A stretch of DNA of 64,000 bases from Siphonodentalium dalli. Its lineage: Eukaryota > Mollusca > Scaphopoda > Gadilida > Siphonodentaliidae. The stretch spans positions 43,963,797 through 44,027,796 of the forward strand of contig CP136061.1 of NCBI GenBank assembly GCA_032622095.1, written 5' to 3'. The translations under genes and the position numbers were made by a program. How positions within the stretch are numbered: position 1 is the first letter of the stretch; each line of letters opens with the position of its first letter. Shown here piece by piece: positions 24,202 to 35,612 of this stretch. The notes beneath the pieces are model-generated. The model made no database searches. It saw nothing but the letters and a program-made list of their open reading frames with translations, and was not told where the DNA came from.

Positions 24202-24668
24202 TGCCGGATTCGTCATCTCAGGTTTAAACCTGGTCTACGTAAACCTCTAGGTTTAAACCGCCGTGAGTCAGCAAAATCCGTGGTTTAAACCCGAGACCGC
24301 AGGTCTAAGTGACGCATTCGTCATCTCTGGTTTAAACCTGGTCCAGCCAGACCAGTGGTTTAGCAGTAGTGTCTATGTATCGTCGAGATAATTAAACGTA
24401 CTTTCCTAATGCGGACCGCCTCGTTTTATTGATTGCGACAATTAATAATTACGACAGGGGTCATATTTTTATTGTAAATTTATAAGCGAGAAGCAGTCAC
24501 ACATATAAAGCGTATGGGGATAAGTTTTTGTCAATTTCAATATTGTTTTTGCGTGTTATATGCTTAAACCGGCAACTAAACCATCTAATTCGGCGGTCCA
24601 GCTAAACCAGCTTTATCGAGGCTAAACTTGAGATGACGAATCCGTCTTTTCTTCATCGAGGTTTAGGG

Positions 24669-25633
24669 TGCATTTACATTGCTATAGAAATGTACACAGA
24701 TCTACACGCAGACAGTGTAAACGGGTTGATATAGAAATGCACACAGAAAGAAAACGGTATTAGTTCGTGTGAGCAAAAATCGTGACCGCTACACGTCACG
24801 GTCAACGCCCATATATTGCGACAGGCAAATCAGTTTTGATTAATTGTTACTCGGGCTTGGCGAATGTTTTCGTTGTCATTTCAACCCGTGTGTTTCGAAT
24901 ATTGAACACGGATAGGGACGTGGCAACTTGTTCAACGGTTGGATATTTCATACCTGACACAACATTAGTTATAATTTCCAAACCACCAATATATTAAAAA
25001 TGATCTTGTAGTTTGATTTTCAAACATTTTATTTTTGGGGGGGGGGTATTGTTTTCGGACCAATATTTGCATAATTTCCTACTTTTTATCAAAATTTTGG
25101 ACTGGAATGGCCATCAGCTGGAAATTTTCCAACCTTATCATAGGGGCGGATGTAATGTTGGAAATGTCCAACACTTGGAAAGATTGTGTCCTGGTCCCTC
25201 CCCGTGGCCAGTCATCATCATCATATTTATTGTCTAACAGCTATATATAAAAACTGCATGTAATTTAAGAAAACAATATTGTCCTACATTGGTTAACATT
25301 GTCATTGGAATTGTCATCAGTTGAAAATTTTACTACATTTGGTCAAATAAAGGGTGTTGTATGGTAACTGCATGATTTTCATTCTTTGAACCATTATCAA
25401 GTGGTATAAGGATACACATTAAATACATGCGGCACATACCAAATCGCTGTTATCTGCTGATAGTTGATACATTTTTATGTCTGGCCTAAGCTGACACGAC
25501 TCGCAGTGAATTGTCAATTACCAGAGTACTGATCAGCGCGCGTTTACTATTAGTAATCATGTTGTGATCACAGTAATGCGCGACACGTGACTTCATACAG
25601 ATCTGTATACATTTCTATAGCAATGTAAATGCA
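24669..25633. mobile_element. Nested 965-bp inverted-repeat insertion in A2
   Basis: Absent from A1, where ~20 other bases lie at this place. Ends are TGCATTTACATTGCTATAG and its complement CTATAGCAATGTAAATGCA, with the inverted match continuing ~34 bp. No clean target duplication was found. It contains a dispersed block (25010-25330) shared with 63340-63730. No gene. Confidence 0.75.
25010..25330 (+). repeat. Dispersed repeat shared with 63340-63730
   Basis: TTTTCAAACA, a G run, TTTTGGACCAATATT, GGAAATTTTCCAACCT, CCAACACTTGGAAAG, TTGTGTCCTGGTC and ATTGTCATTGGAATTGTCAT occur in the same order in both places. The second copy carries an extra 91-bp fold-back element. Confidence 0.85.
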
Positions 25634-26991
25634 AAGGTGGAGCTGTAAATAATCTCGAGTGAGGGCGTGTCTAAGTGGCGACTGCCGTCTGGTGTTATGT
25701 CACAGTTGATTCATTCGCACGCGAGCTTTGCTAAGATATGGACAAGTTCCTAAATATATGATTTTTACAACAATCTTGTGGGGTTTTTTTTGTTTGGCTT
25801 GTGGCAATCACAAATACTGGTGTTTTCTACGAATTCATTTGAAGGGTTTAACGTTTTAATTTTGACACCAAAACGATGCTACTGCATGATCAGATATGAT
25901 ATACGCATAGTTTGCAATCCTAAACTTATATTGCTATATGAGGCAAATTTTATAACTTATTTTGATGTAGATCATGCCACAAATCTCTACTCTAGCTACG
26001 CCCATAAATTCCCATAGTATTCTACCAGTTCAAAACCTGGGAACCTTTTTGATTTTCTGCATGACGGGAAAGTTATTACATCGAAAAAAAATCAACGCAT
26101 GTAATATTTCTTTATTAAAAGCTGTCCCTCTGCATGGTTGCCCACTTCCAACAGTTCAGAAGCTGCTTATGGTGTGCACTCATAAGCAAATTGCCTTTAC
26201 TTGACTGGCCTCTTGGTCCAGGATTGACTCGATTATGGAGACTTTATTCAGCGACCATTTTGATCATTTGAACATTTTAATTTAAAACAAATTTAATTAA
26301 ATTTAAAACAATACAATTGTTAATTTAAATTTAAAATTTTGTTTCTTTTTAGATTCAACTCCTTACTCAATTTGACACAATTTTTTTTTAATAATATTTT
26401 CTTATTTTTAAATCAATTTTTTTTAAACATAACGCGGTTATTCCACACGAATCACGACACCTAATTTAATTGAAATCGGTCCATGGGGTATTGGAGAACA
26501 GTTTCGAACAGACAAACGGACATACTGATAGACAGCTCCAGTTACTTGTAATATATACAGATATACATGTAAATACAAAAAAAATTGTCTTTGCGGGTGA
26601 AGCATCTTGCCGAAATCTATCACAAACAAAGTGATGAACAGAGCGTGAAACTCGTGCTGAGAGTCATGCCCATTGTTAAATTGATTTAACACAGAATGAG
26701 ATCGGATTAATAGTCAATGAGCTACACTTGTTTCTCAATGGATAAATCCATTGAGCGTGCGCGCGGTCACGATAATTTATGACTTGCCAATAACCATTAT
26801 ATCGGCCTATCTTTTGGTCCGATTGGTAAGAGGGTAGTTTGATTGCATAATCATATCACCGAATCGAGTTGTCAATTAGCTGGCAACTGAACGACAAAAA
26901 AACCCCTTAGACCCGGTTTGGCTGGACCGCCAATGTAGGTTTAAACCAGGTTTAAACTCGGAGGTTTAAACCTGAGATGACGAATCCGGCC

Positions 26992-27742
26992 TGAGCGTTC
27001 AGCCTGTTCTCTTGAATATAGGTTTATATTGAACGTATTTAAAAAACCCAAATACGCCCATATAGGCATTATTTGAATCTGAATTACGCTCTATATGAAC
27101 GTAAATGGAGCAAGATAACAGTCGTATATGAGCGTATCTATATTACAAATACGTCCATATCGGGCGTATTTGATTCACCCCCCCCCCCATATGAAACACA
27201 CCCATATTGGCAGTATTTAATCGACACGACCTTCCAGACTCACGCTTTTTGTATAATGGGGTTTCACTGCGGACCGTGCCATTCAACGGAGTAACGTATG
27301 TATGGACTTATTTCAGAATAGACTGTTTTCGTGCCCCATTAACTTTCATATAGAGCGTAATTCAGATTCAAATAACTCCAATATGGTTTGTTTGGGTTCA
27401 TGAAATACGTTCAATACGAACCTATTTGCATGAGGACAAGTTGGAGCGTTAGTACGTTGGGTTCTCTTTTGGAATGTATCAGAAATACAAAAGTTTCAGC
27501 TCGCTACATGCAGCCATAAACAGTTCCACTTCCCTTCAGCATCACCCACAATTAAAAACGCCAGTGGTGTCTCAGAAAAAAGTAAACGAAATCACGATTT
27601 ACCCAGAATTCGAGATGGGGAGCACGATTTAGGCCACAACAAAAAATCTCATCAATCGGTCATAACTATCTAAGCTTCAATCTAAAGTCGTATTTTCACA
27701 TTTTTATTACGTGTCACTCCGTAAATCACATTATTATTTCGG
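26992..27742. repeat. X repeat, third copy (truncated at right)
   Basis: It starts TGAGCGTTCAGCCTGTTCTC like the other X copies and follows the 22863 copy, with deletions, until about ATTATTTCGGTC. There homology ends, before the segment that would precede another insertion site. Confidence 0.82.
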
Positions 27743-28009
27743 TCGTTATTCAACAATTTTCAGCCAATGTTTTTATTATGCCCATTACGCCGGACTTCCG
27801 GTTTGCCGTGGCACGCGGTTGCTAAGACGTCTCAACAATGGTATCTATCCACCGGGTTTGGATCTCGGTTTTTTAGTGGGTTGCTTTTCGTATTTGGTTT
27901 TGCGATGCATCATGGAAAAGGTTTACTTTTGTATAAAAGCAAATGCATCCTGATCTTGAGACCGGTCAGTCACCAACGGTCGGACGGTTCAATTGATAGT
28001 TTACGGAGA

Positions 28010-28229
28010 GAGATAAATAAAGAATTACATCGCAAATTGACCGCTAAACCAAACCTACGGCAACCAGGAAACCAAGGAGACATACATTCATCTGAATGCA
28101 GAAATATATAGTTATATATCATCTGCCATTGAACATAAAAGAGTCACCATCTCTTGACGACTTTAAAAAGTCATTGAAAACTTACTTGTTTGCGCGGCGT
28201 TTCAGAAAATGACTTTGATATTGTGTATA
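28010..28229 (+). pseudogene. LINE ORF2 C-terminal fragment
   Basis: In frame: SLDDFKKSLKTYLFARRFRK followed by a stop. This serine/leucine-DxFKxxLKTYLF ending is characteristic of the last residues of many CR1/L2-like LINE polymerases. Only the end of ORF2 remains, and the upstream bases are shifted between frames. Confidence 0.65.
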
Positions 28230-28934
28230 TTTATATTTACGTGCGCTCGCACAACAGTATGGCGATCAGTCATATTCGTAGGTTGGTGTCACCCTACCGA
28301 TTTCACTCCATGAAGTCACCCTTACGCAGTACATGCCGGCGACGTTACGGAGTAGATTATAGAGTTGACGCCCTTGGCACTGACTTCCGTTACTAGCTCG
28401 TTGATATATAAACAAACCAGCGATGTGGCTTTTGTCGAAAATTGACAGTCAGTACATTCGCCCTGTATACATGTACTTTTAGAAAATACAAAACGCCACA
28501 ACGTTATACCCCACCAATGTCAGTGTATCGATATCATTTGACCAAATTTCTTGACATGAAACCGCGACAGACACGGCGTGAAATACATCGCAATGAGTAA
28601 ACAATTTCCCATTGTTTCAATTCAACTTCAAGATCGCGGTAAAATCAAAACCGCAATTTGTAAGTGGTAGACATCTGAAAAAGACATCAGGTATATGCAG
28701 AAACTAATTGTTGTGCATATTTATTTCTATTTGTGGTGGCAATTTTTCATGTTTATCAGTATTTTTAACGATAAGAGCGATGGTAATTGGGGGACTATAT
28801 TTTATCTAGCGCATTAAATTTAAAATAAAAAGTCGTGAATTGGCTGAGTGTTTTCTATGGCCGCACATTTCGTTGATAATTACGAGCCATTTGTTTGTCT
28901 AAATAACATTTTTAAGTCCGAAGAGCATTAGAAT
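28230..28934. other. No gene seen; probable LINE 3' region
   Basis: It lies between the LINE ORF2 end and a palindrome. Given the LINE-type tail at 29276-29351 in the same orientation, it may be 3' untranslated sequence. I see no other signal. Confidence 0.4.
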
Positions 28935-29102
28935 GGGGATAACAGTGTGGTGTTTTGTGATTTCGGAAAGGTACATGGAGAATATACTGTGGCAAATACC
29001 CGTTAATGGGCTCCGGCTCCGCCGTCGCCCATTAAATAAATTTGCCAAAGTATATTCGCCATGTACCTTTCCGAAATCACAAAACATCACACTGTTATCC
29101 CC
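28935..29102. mobile_element. 168-bp near-perfect palindrome
   Basis: The left arm starts GGGGATAACAGTGTGGTG and the right arm ends CACACTGTTATCCCC; pairing covers ~60 bp per arm. A GC-rich centre, GGGCTCCGGCTCCGCCGTCG, lies between TTAATGGGC and GCCCATTAA. It looks like a fold-back MITE inserted in the LINE 3' region. Confidence 0.88.
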
Positions 29103-29275
29103 TAAATAAAATTATTGAAGATTGTAATTGTCTTTTTTGCTAACATTAAATTAAATTAAATTAAATAAATTAAGTAAAATACAGTGAGAAATTATTTTTT
29201 TTATTTTATTTTTTTACATTTTTGCGCACGTTGGCATCTCTCTTATTGCATTCTAGTTCATGTTTATGTTTATGT

Positions 29276-29318
29276 CAAGCGCTTAGGGACCGCTTATTGG
29301 GGATAAGCGCTATATAAA

Positions 29319-29351
<33 letters not shown>
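29276..29351 (+). repeat. LINE/SINE-type 3' tail ending in (ATT)n
   Basis: CAAGCGCTTAGGGACCGC, then GGATAAGCGCTATATAAATA and about ten ATT repeats. An AAGCGCTATATAAAT stem followed by ATT repeats is a widespread 3' end of CR1/L2-type LINEs and their SINE partners. Confidence 0.75.
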
Positions 29352-29353
<2 letters not shown>

Positions 29354-30070
29354 GTGGTTTACCAGTAGCAGATACTTATCCAGAAATGGCAGAATCCAAC
29401 CCAGTGCATAGCCGTTTCAGTAGTCCATTATAACCAATTGGTTAAATTTGAATACAAATTATTTAAATAGCACGGTATGGACATGACAGCTTTTCATGTT
29501 CACCGCTGTACATTCACACGTGAGTGAAACTGAATTCCTTGAATTTCATTGGCTGACCTCGTTTTCCATAATTTCGCTAGAAATTTTATCTTTCTTTATG
29601 TACCACTTTTGAATTAATCTAGAAGAGATAAAGACGAAAATATTTTTGCTATCCACCCTCCAAACCATGTAGCATAAATATTAAAATTAAAACAAAATGC
29701 ATGATTCAAAACAATATTGTATATGGAACTTTACGTGGCCTTGTATACAATTATAACAAATTTAATTAAATGATGCTAATGTTTGTGTAGCATGTTCCTG
29801 TGGTATAGTATATTACATGTTTGTGTAGCTTGATTTTTGCATGTGTTTATATAGCATGTTTATTGCATATGTTAAGCATGTTCATTTGTATTCAACAGCA
29901 TGTCTAATTTAATTTAATTGCCTCGCCTTTATTAGTTCGTTTGACTATTATCAATAAATCAATATACATTTTAATTATCTTTATTTTCAATCCCTAATTG
30001 ATCATAATAAGCTCAGATTTATTTGACACAGAGTGGATTCAAGCAGTTTGACTGGATCGGCCCCATACAT
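29352..30070. other. No gene seen
   Basis: AT-rich. Several loose copies of a GTGTAGCATGTT motif occur between 29780 and 29890. Nothing else is supported. Confidence 0.5.
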
Positions 30071-30475
30071 GTGTATTGTGGAAAAACACACCTCCTAGAT
30101 GGTATTTGATATGGCAGATATTGTCGAGATATAATATCATTACGTCATAAAATCGCCACAATCAGCTGGGATTCGTAGAATTGGGTCATCACGAGATCCG
30201 TTATTAACGTTGACTATTCTAATGTTCAGTGTTTTACCTATATTATGGCAAAATACAGCCATAGATGGTATTTGTTATGGCAAATATTGTTAATATAGAC
30301 TGATATAATATAATTACGTGATACAATCGCCACACGCAGTTGGGATTCGTATCACTAGGTCATCACGAGACCCGTTATTAACGTTGACTATGATATTTTC
30401 GACGATTTGTATATATTATGGAAAAACACACCCCCTAGGTGGTGTTTTATATGGCAGATATTGTTAATATAGATT
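30071..30475. repeat. ~172-bp tandem repeat, 2.3 copies
   Basis: Starts near 30071, 30240 and 30413. Each has a TATTATGGAAAAACACA-like block, GATGGTATTTGATATGGCAG and ATATTGT; the first two continue through TCGCCACA, GGGATTCGTA and CATCACGAGA. The period is nucleosome-sized. Confidence 0.85.
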
Positions 30476-31137
30476 GAAATCGTGTCAGAACATTACAGAA
30501 TGATTTTATTACTGCAAACTGAAACGCAAAAATACATAAATATCACACATCTGGTAATAGAATTTCAAAAAACAATCACACATCATAGTAGAAAATATGC
30601 TGTCGTGACAAAAATAAAATGAAACACTCAGTACCCAACTGCACAAATTCAAGTCTGCCATGGGAGTTGTATCCAGTTAACAAAACAGCACATATGACTG
30701 AACTATGCGGTCTATGGATATGGATGCATGTGGTTTGAACGCAGCCATTAGCTACATTACAACATGTCTTGTTCACGACCAGAACAGTGATACGTCAAAT
30801 GTTTTCTTCCAACAACAACAAAGGCGCTTTCCTCTACAATGTTTATACATATCAAGATATGTTATACCGTGTGCTTATATTGGTTCACTTGCTGAAACTT
30901 GCCTACTTTGAAGTAAGTCAGCATCCGGTCGGTAATATCACAACAATGTGTTTACACACTTCCTTCCTCTGTTTCAATGTAAAGTGCATGCAAGAACACT
31001 CTGGTTTGGCCTTCAGTGTGACAAAGTTTGATCTATCGAAATAATTTTGTGGGAAACCAAAAAGGACTTTCCCACAATACCGTTCATTTTTTTAGCGTCT
31101 CTATCCCAGAAGCATCATCTGCCAAGTTATATCGTCT
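30476..31137. other. No gene seen
   Basis: Short overlapping frames on both strands without motifs. No repeat is evident. Confidence 0.4.
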
Positions 31138-32085
31138 CTATTCCGTCTGAGCCTTCTGCATTGTTCTGTCGAACTCTTGGCTACGAGTGGGGAGGAAATT
31201 CGAACATCGAGAAGTTGATGGAATAGTGTTCCCCGTTTCCATGTCATGTTCTGGACGACATTTGTCTACTTGGTCAACTTCCTCTTGGGGTTTAGTTAAC
31301 TTCTGTGTATAATCATTATATATTATACTCCTATGTGCGATTTCCATTGAAAACGCCGTTAATTTAAAATGGTGATGTCACTAATGAATTATGTCATTTC
31401 TCGTTACGTCATTGACTGGCATGTAGGTGGTTAATCTTTCTCCACATCGGGAATTTCATGCATTAATTGTGTGTGTTTTAATCATATTTGGCGAACCAAC
31501 TTGATGCAGAAGTGTAATAAATAGAGTAGTCAATTGGTTACTCTCTATATCGCCACGATGTGTACAACGTTCACCGAGGGGTATGTCCAGTCGTGCAAGT
31601 TTCTTTGAGTTTGATTGTGATAACTCAAAATGGTTAGCATTGGTAGTACAACGTTTGCCGAGTCTGTAAGCTGGCTCGTTTCGTATAGCAGTAGATTTGA
31701 AGTCACAATCGAACGCAAAATGTCCGGTTCCACCATGGAATGTTCCTTTGAGATACTCCTCTATTTTCACTTTAAGCATCTGCGAATCTACGACATCGTC
31801 ATATATAGCATCTATCATGGAAACATACATCGATGAGTGGTGCCAATCTTCAGCGTGGAAAACCTCAGAGATATTGATCGAAGGTGCACCATCTGATCGG
31901 AATGGATTTAACCAATGCGAGCGACGTTGATCCCACCAATGTAGCCAACTCTTTGTGTAACATCATTCCGTTTTCTCAGCAATGAAGTCAACAATATACT
32001 TGTGGCATTGGTCGTGTGTTTCATGATGGATCAAATCAACCGCTATTCTTGTCGAGCACATTTATTGAATTGCATCAAGCTGAAA
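31138..32085 (-). pseudogene. C-terminal part of a decayed zinc-finger/MULE-like transposon protein
   Basis: Read on the minus strand from a splice-acceptor-like TGTTTTTCAG near 32085. The frame carries LIHHETHDQCHKYI, an in-frame TGA, LHWWDQRRSHWLNPF, GAPSINISEVFHAEDW and EEYLKGTFHGGTGHF. A further segment ending TRSQEFDRTMQKAQTE stops at 31138. From memory, WW-x-RR...F...APS-N-AEV-H...GTFHGGTG is the end of a large, mostly uncharacterised invertebrate protein family with a FLYWCH- or cysteine-rich N-terminus and a MULE-like transposase core. No search was run. At least two stops and frame changes show decay. The likely N-terminal half lies at 38184-39435, beyond the 5.2-kb insertion. Confidence 0.5.
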
Positions 32086-32685
32086 AACAATTAACAATGA
32101 AATGAGATATACACGTACATAGAGTAAATCCTAATCATGTTAATACCAGTATACCAAAAAAACGATACCTTATGCATGAGAGTAGTAGCAAGCATTAAAT
32201 AAATGTAACGAACCACACGCGAACTTATACCTGCGACATATTTAGAAATATAGTATATCACACAAACGGACAGAACTCACAGATAAAATATACAACAAAC
32301 AAAACAATGTCCAGGTGTAGACCATATGGTTGCAGCAATATAAACGCAGACATCACACGTAAACGGTCTGCCCATACACATGAGACATAAACCAAATGTA
32401 CACTACACAAAACGCCCAATCAATTAATGCATCAACACGTTCAAAGTATAGTACAACACAATATTATCACAACACATTAGGTTATCATCCGGCTGTATAA
32501 GCAGATAAAAATACCAAGTAGGGAAACATAATATAGCAAGATAAAATGCGGGTCAGAGTGTGAAGTGCGATCAGAGTACAATGTCAGATATCTGAATATA
32601 AGTCACTATTATATATATCGAACGATGAACGAACTCCATGTAGTGGCAAGAATGAGAACACCACTCAATCCCAGAAACCCAAGTA
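32086..32685. other. Intron-like or spacer DNA
   Basis: No convincing frame. It lies between the decayed minus-strand gene end and the left end of the 5.2-kb element, and may be part of the interrupted host transposon. Confidence 0.35.
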
Positions 32686-33734
32686 GAATTCAGCTATATA
32701 TTCTACTCTCAAGCGGTTGTTTTTCATTCATAAACACGACGTGCTAATTTGCGCATCGAAATTAGGTGACCCTATTCTCTGTTTACTTTTTACCAAATCA
32801 GAACCGTCACTTGATTTGTGACAAAGTGTTGCGTTTTTGTCGACACGGCGATGCTGTTATTGTTTGAATAGTAACCAGTAATGGTGGGCGGAGGAAATAA
32901 ACCTGGGACTTGTCCAATCCTCTTCCTACATCTCTATGTATATATCTACATGTGTATTGTGTTTGTGTGATATGTTGGATTTTTTAAATAACTATTGTTT
33001 ACACCAAACATGGGACTATTTTATGTGGTATCGTATCGTTATATAGCTTGAAAATAACGAAATTTTCTCTCGAAATTCCTCCATATTTCTCTCTGCCGCC
33101 AAACCGGAAGTTCGCATTGAAATGTAGTACCCATTTCAAGAATTTAAATTTACTAACCAGTAACGTTTATTGAACGTTAATACTTGTAACGGTATATACA
33201 TATATTTAGCGGTACATTATGAAAGTATGACACATCATATAGACAACTATACAGAATTTGTTACTTGTAGAATTTCTTGTGTAAGTGAAGAGTCAAATGT
33301 ATCCCGAGAAGCCTTTTGTGAGTTTTGACGGGAAATAGTAACAATGATTCAACAATTATCGCCCATGCATGGTCGTTGAATTCTAATCCGATCTCCCGAT
33401 GTGGGATTTCAATAATCAAATGGCAGTATTCCACAAAACGTGTAATACTAGCTCACACACAGCGTTTTTACTATGAGTTTCTCAAAATATACGTACACGA
33501 TTGGCTAGTTTGTGGTGTCATATCAAACATAACATTGGGGTTATACCGATCTTGTTCATTCCACTTGAAAATTGAAACCCTATGCGTTCACTTGAAACTT
33601 TCAGTACAGCATGCCACCGACAAGAAACTGTTCCTTTGTTAAACACGCCGAATATGCTCAGGGTAAGACTTTCACTCTCCATGGAAAAGATCACAAACTA
33701 ATCTGAAACCGATGGACTAATTTCTCAGGGCCTT

Positions 33735-35050
33735 CTGTCTGCCAGGTTCCGGTGACTGTGTACCGCCTGTGTTAACTGTTCTCATAATGGTCCTGCGTAT
33801 ACCAACCCTCGTGAGACTGATTCTTTTAATGAAGTATTAACCGCTACTCGAGAGGGAAAACTTTCGTCCGATCAGCTACAACTTTTAGCGTTTGAGTTGG
33901 GGAAAAACCAAAGTGATGATGTGTTAGAGAGAAGGAAAAGTGGACCCGTTGGAAGTTACAATGTTAATTGTTTAAAACAATGTTCTACCTCCGTTTGGTT
34001 AACCTCGCAAAACCAAACAATTTGCAAATTTCTGCTAGTAGTCATCAAGCAGTCCAAGAAAATTTAATTCTTTGTGTATGGCAATGGAACAAATAATAAA
34101 TTCCTGATGTGTTAATTATATTGGACCGTTTTCATTCTCTATAAATCTGTTGACTCAATATTTGACTGGTAGTAAAACTATTTGTGGATTGAACGCCAAT
34201 GTTCGGCATTCGGGTTCCCATACCACCATACGTAAATTGATCGCTGAAATGGTAATGTGCCAAACGTGGTTCCGGATGCCCGAGGCAATGTCGAAGCTTC
34301 AGTGGGAAAGTTGTCTTTCGCCTATGCATTGGAATTTTATCAAGTGTTCTGAACGGAAGTAGTTCTTCTGTAAAGTTAAAACTGTGATTGAAAATGATGA
34401 AATTTGTTTCCGAACGGAAAAATCGAAATATATTAATAATGTCCTGGTAACTGGTAACTGGTAACCGGTGATTCCACAACGACTTCAAGTAATAACGAGA
34501 ATATTGTAAGATTCTCAGAGTCAAAGCCCATACTTAAAACCTCATGTGGTTAGAAAACTGAAAAAGTATTCATTTATAGACAGCTGTCATCCAATTTCAC
34601 CGCCATCTGCTGGTTTAGGTGAACAAATATTTGTAAATTCAAATGGATGTGATTCTGTTACGTTAATATTGGATAAACGTTTGGATTTATCAACAAATAG
34701 TGTTCGGATATGGACTATCCTTGGCTGTGATGGGTCACCGTGCACACTACCCCCAGAATCATTGAAATTATTTAAATCTAGACAATGTGCTCAAGAGTTT
34801 ATGGGTGATGTTGTATTTATTAAGCACCAATTGAAGTCCGTATGTATAAAGTGGTATATAATTGAGCCTTCTGACCGAAAGTATGGGGATATTCTTTGGA
34901 CATTTCGAAATTAACCTGGTGAAATCTTTTTTCAAAATATATTGGGACATTGTTTTGTGCAATTTGACAGACATGTTAGGCTTTAAGTCACCAAAGGCTC
35001 TGTCTACCTGCTTAAAGTGTTCCGACCACCACAAAGCGTGGCAAATGTGA
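33735..35050 (+). pseudogene. Broken gene of an unnamed invertebrate protein family
   Basis: I do not know a function. Coding-like blocks follow one another with frameshifts: NPRETDSFNEVLTATREGKL...LQLLAFELGKNQ (33735-34067), LTGSKTICGLNANVRHSGSHTT (34155-34235), YGDIL then GHFEINLVKSFFKIYWDIV (34880-34950) and FKSPKALSTCLKCSDHHKAW ending in a stop (about 34980-35050). The same ordered landmarks (GSK-x-CGL-x-x-N...GS-TT; H-E-NL-KS-F; C-DHHKAW) recur, as I recall, in many uncharacterised proteins of cnidarians and molluscs. No search was run. It lies wholly inside the TIR-flanked 5.2-kb element and is therefore a candidate transposition gene of it. Frameshifts and stops make it non-functional. 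Confidence 0.5.
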
Positions 35051-35162
35051 CTGAGGAGGACAGGAGGAAAGCAGGTAATATTTGTGAAAAATTATGATAT
35101 CTCTTCTGCATAATAGTGAATGTTCAACTTTAAATGATGACACTGAACATTAAACTATTCAA

Positions 35163-35435
35163 TTCAATTCAGAGAGGATGCAGTGCAAGACGAAGCCAGA
35201 ACTAAATCCCATGATAAAGGATAAACTTCAGCTGTTGAAAAGAGCTGGGGTCGACGACCAACACAAGCAGTTTCTGGAAGCATGGGTTGCCACGAAGCGT
35301 GCCAAAAAAGATACATTGGTTAAATGGGTTGTTGAAATTGACCGAATTAATCGATGGGTTGAGGCGAAGCTTTGCTGCCGACCGCGAAGCAAATTATGGT
35401 GGTGCGTTATTGTTCTGTCAATTTATATAATATAA
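35163..35435 (+). other. Possible 3' exon of the broken gene
   Basis: An open frame of ~85 codons follows CAATTCAATTCAG, a plausible splice acceptor. A GCAG|GTAATATTTG donor-like site lies near 35075. It contains KDKLQLLKRAGVDDQHKQF and is lysine-rich. No domain is recognised. Assignment to the preceding broken gene rests on position and strand only. Confidence 0.3.
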
Positions 35436-35436
35436 C

Positions 35437-35612
35437 AATAACATGATTTTTGAGGGCGTTATGGTTTATTAACGGCCCGGCTGGAATGATTAACAGCCCA
35501 AGGGCCTATTAGCGGCCCGAGACGAAGTTGAGGGACGCTAATAGGCCCGAGGGCTGTTAATCATTCCAGAGGGCCGTTAATAAACCACAATGCCCGATGA
35601 AATCATGTTATT
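35437..35612. mobile_element. 176-bp near-perfect palindrome
   Basis: Arms of ~75 bp: AATAACATGATTT, TTTATTAACGGCCC, GGAATGATTAACAGCCC and GGCCTATTAGC on the left, complemented in reverse order on the right. The centre is a ~15-bp purine-rich loop with GAGACGAAGTTGAGG. It is a fold-back MITE within the 5.2-kb element. Confidence 0.88.

Larger units (their letters stand above)
24202..26991. mobile_element. A element copy 2, inverted relative to copy 1
   Basis: Ends are the A-type TIRs (first base G changed to T), with TGA at 24199-24201 and 26992-26994. The interior is the reverse complement of copy 1: the GTAGATCATGCCACAAATCTC block at 25970 complements 18720-18780. Removing the nested 965-bp insert (24669-25633) leaves ~1.83 kb, close to copy 1. 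Confidence 0.87.
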
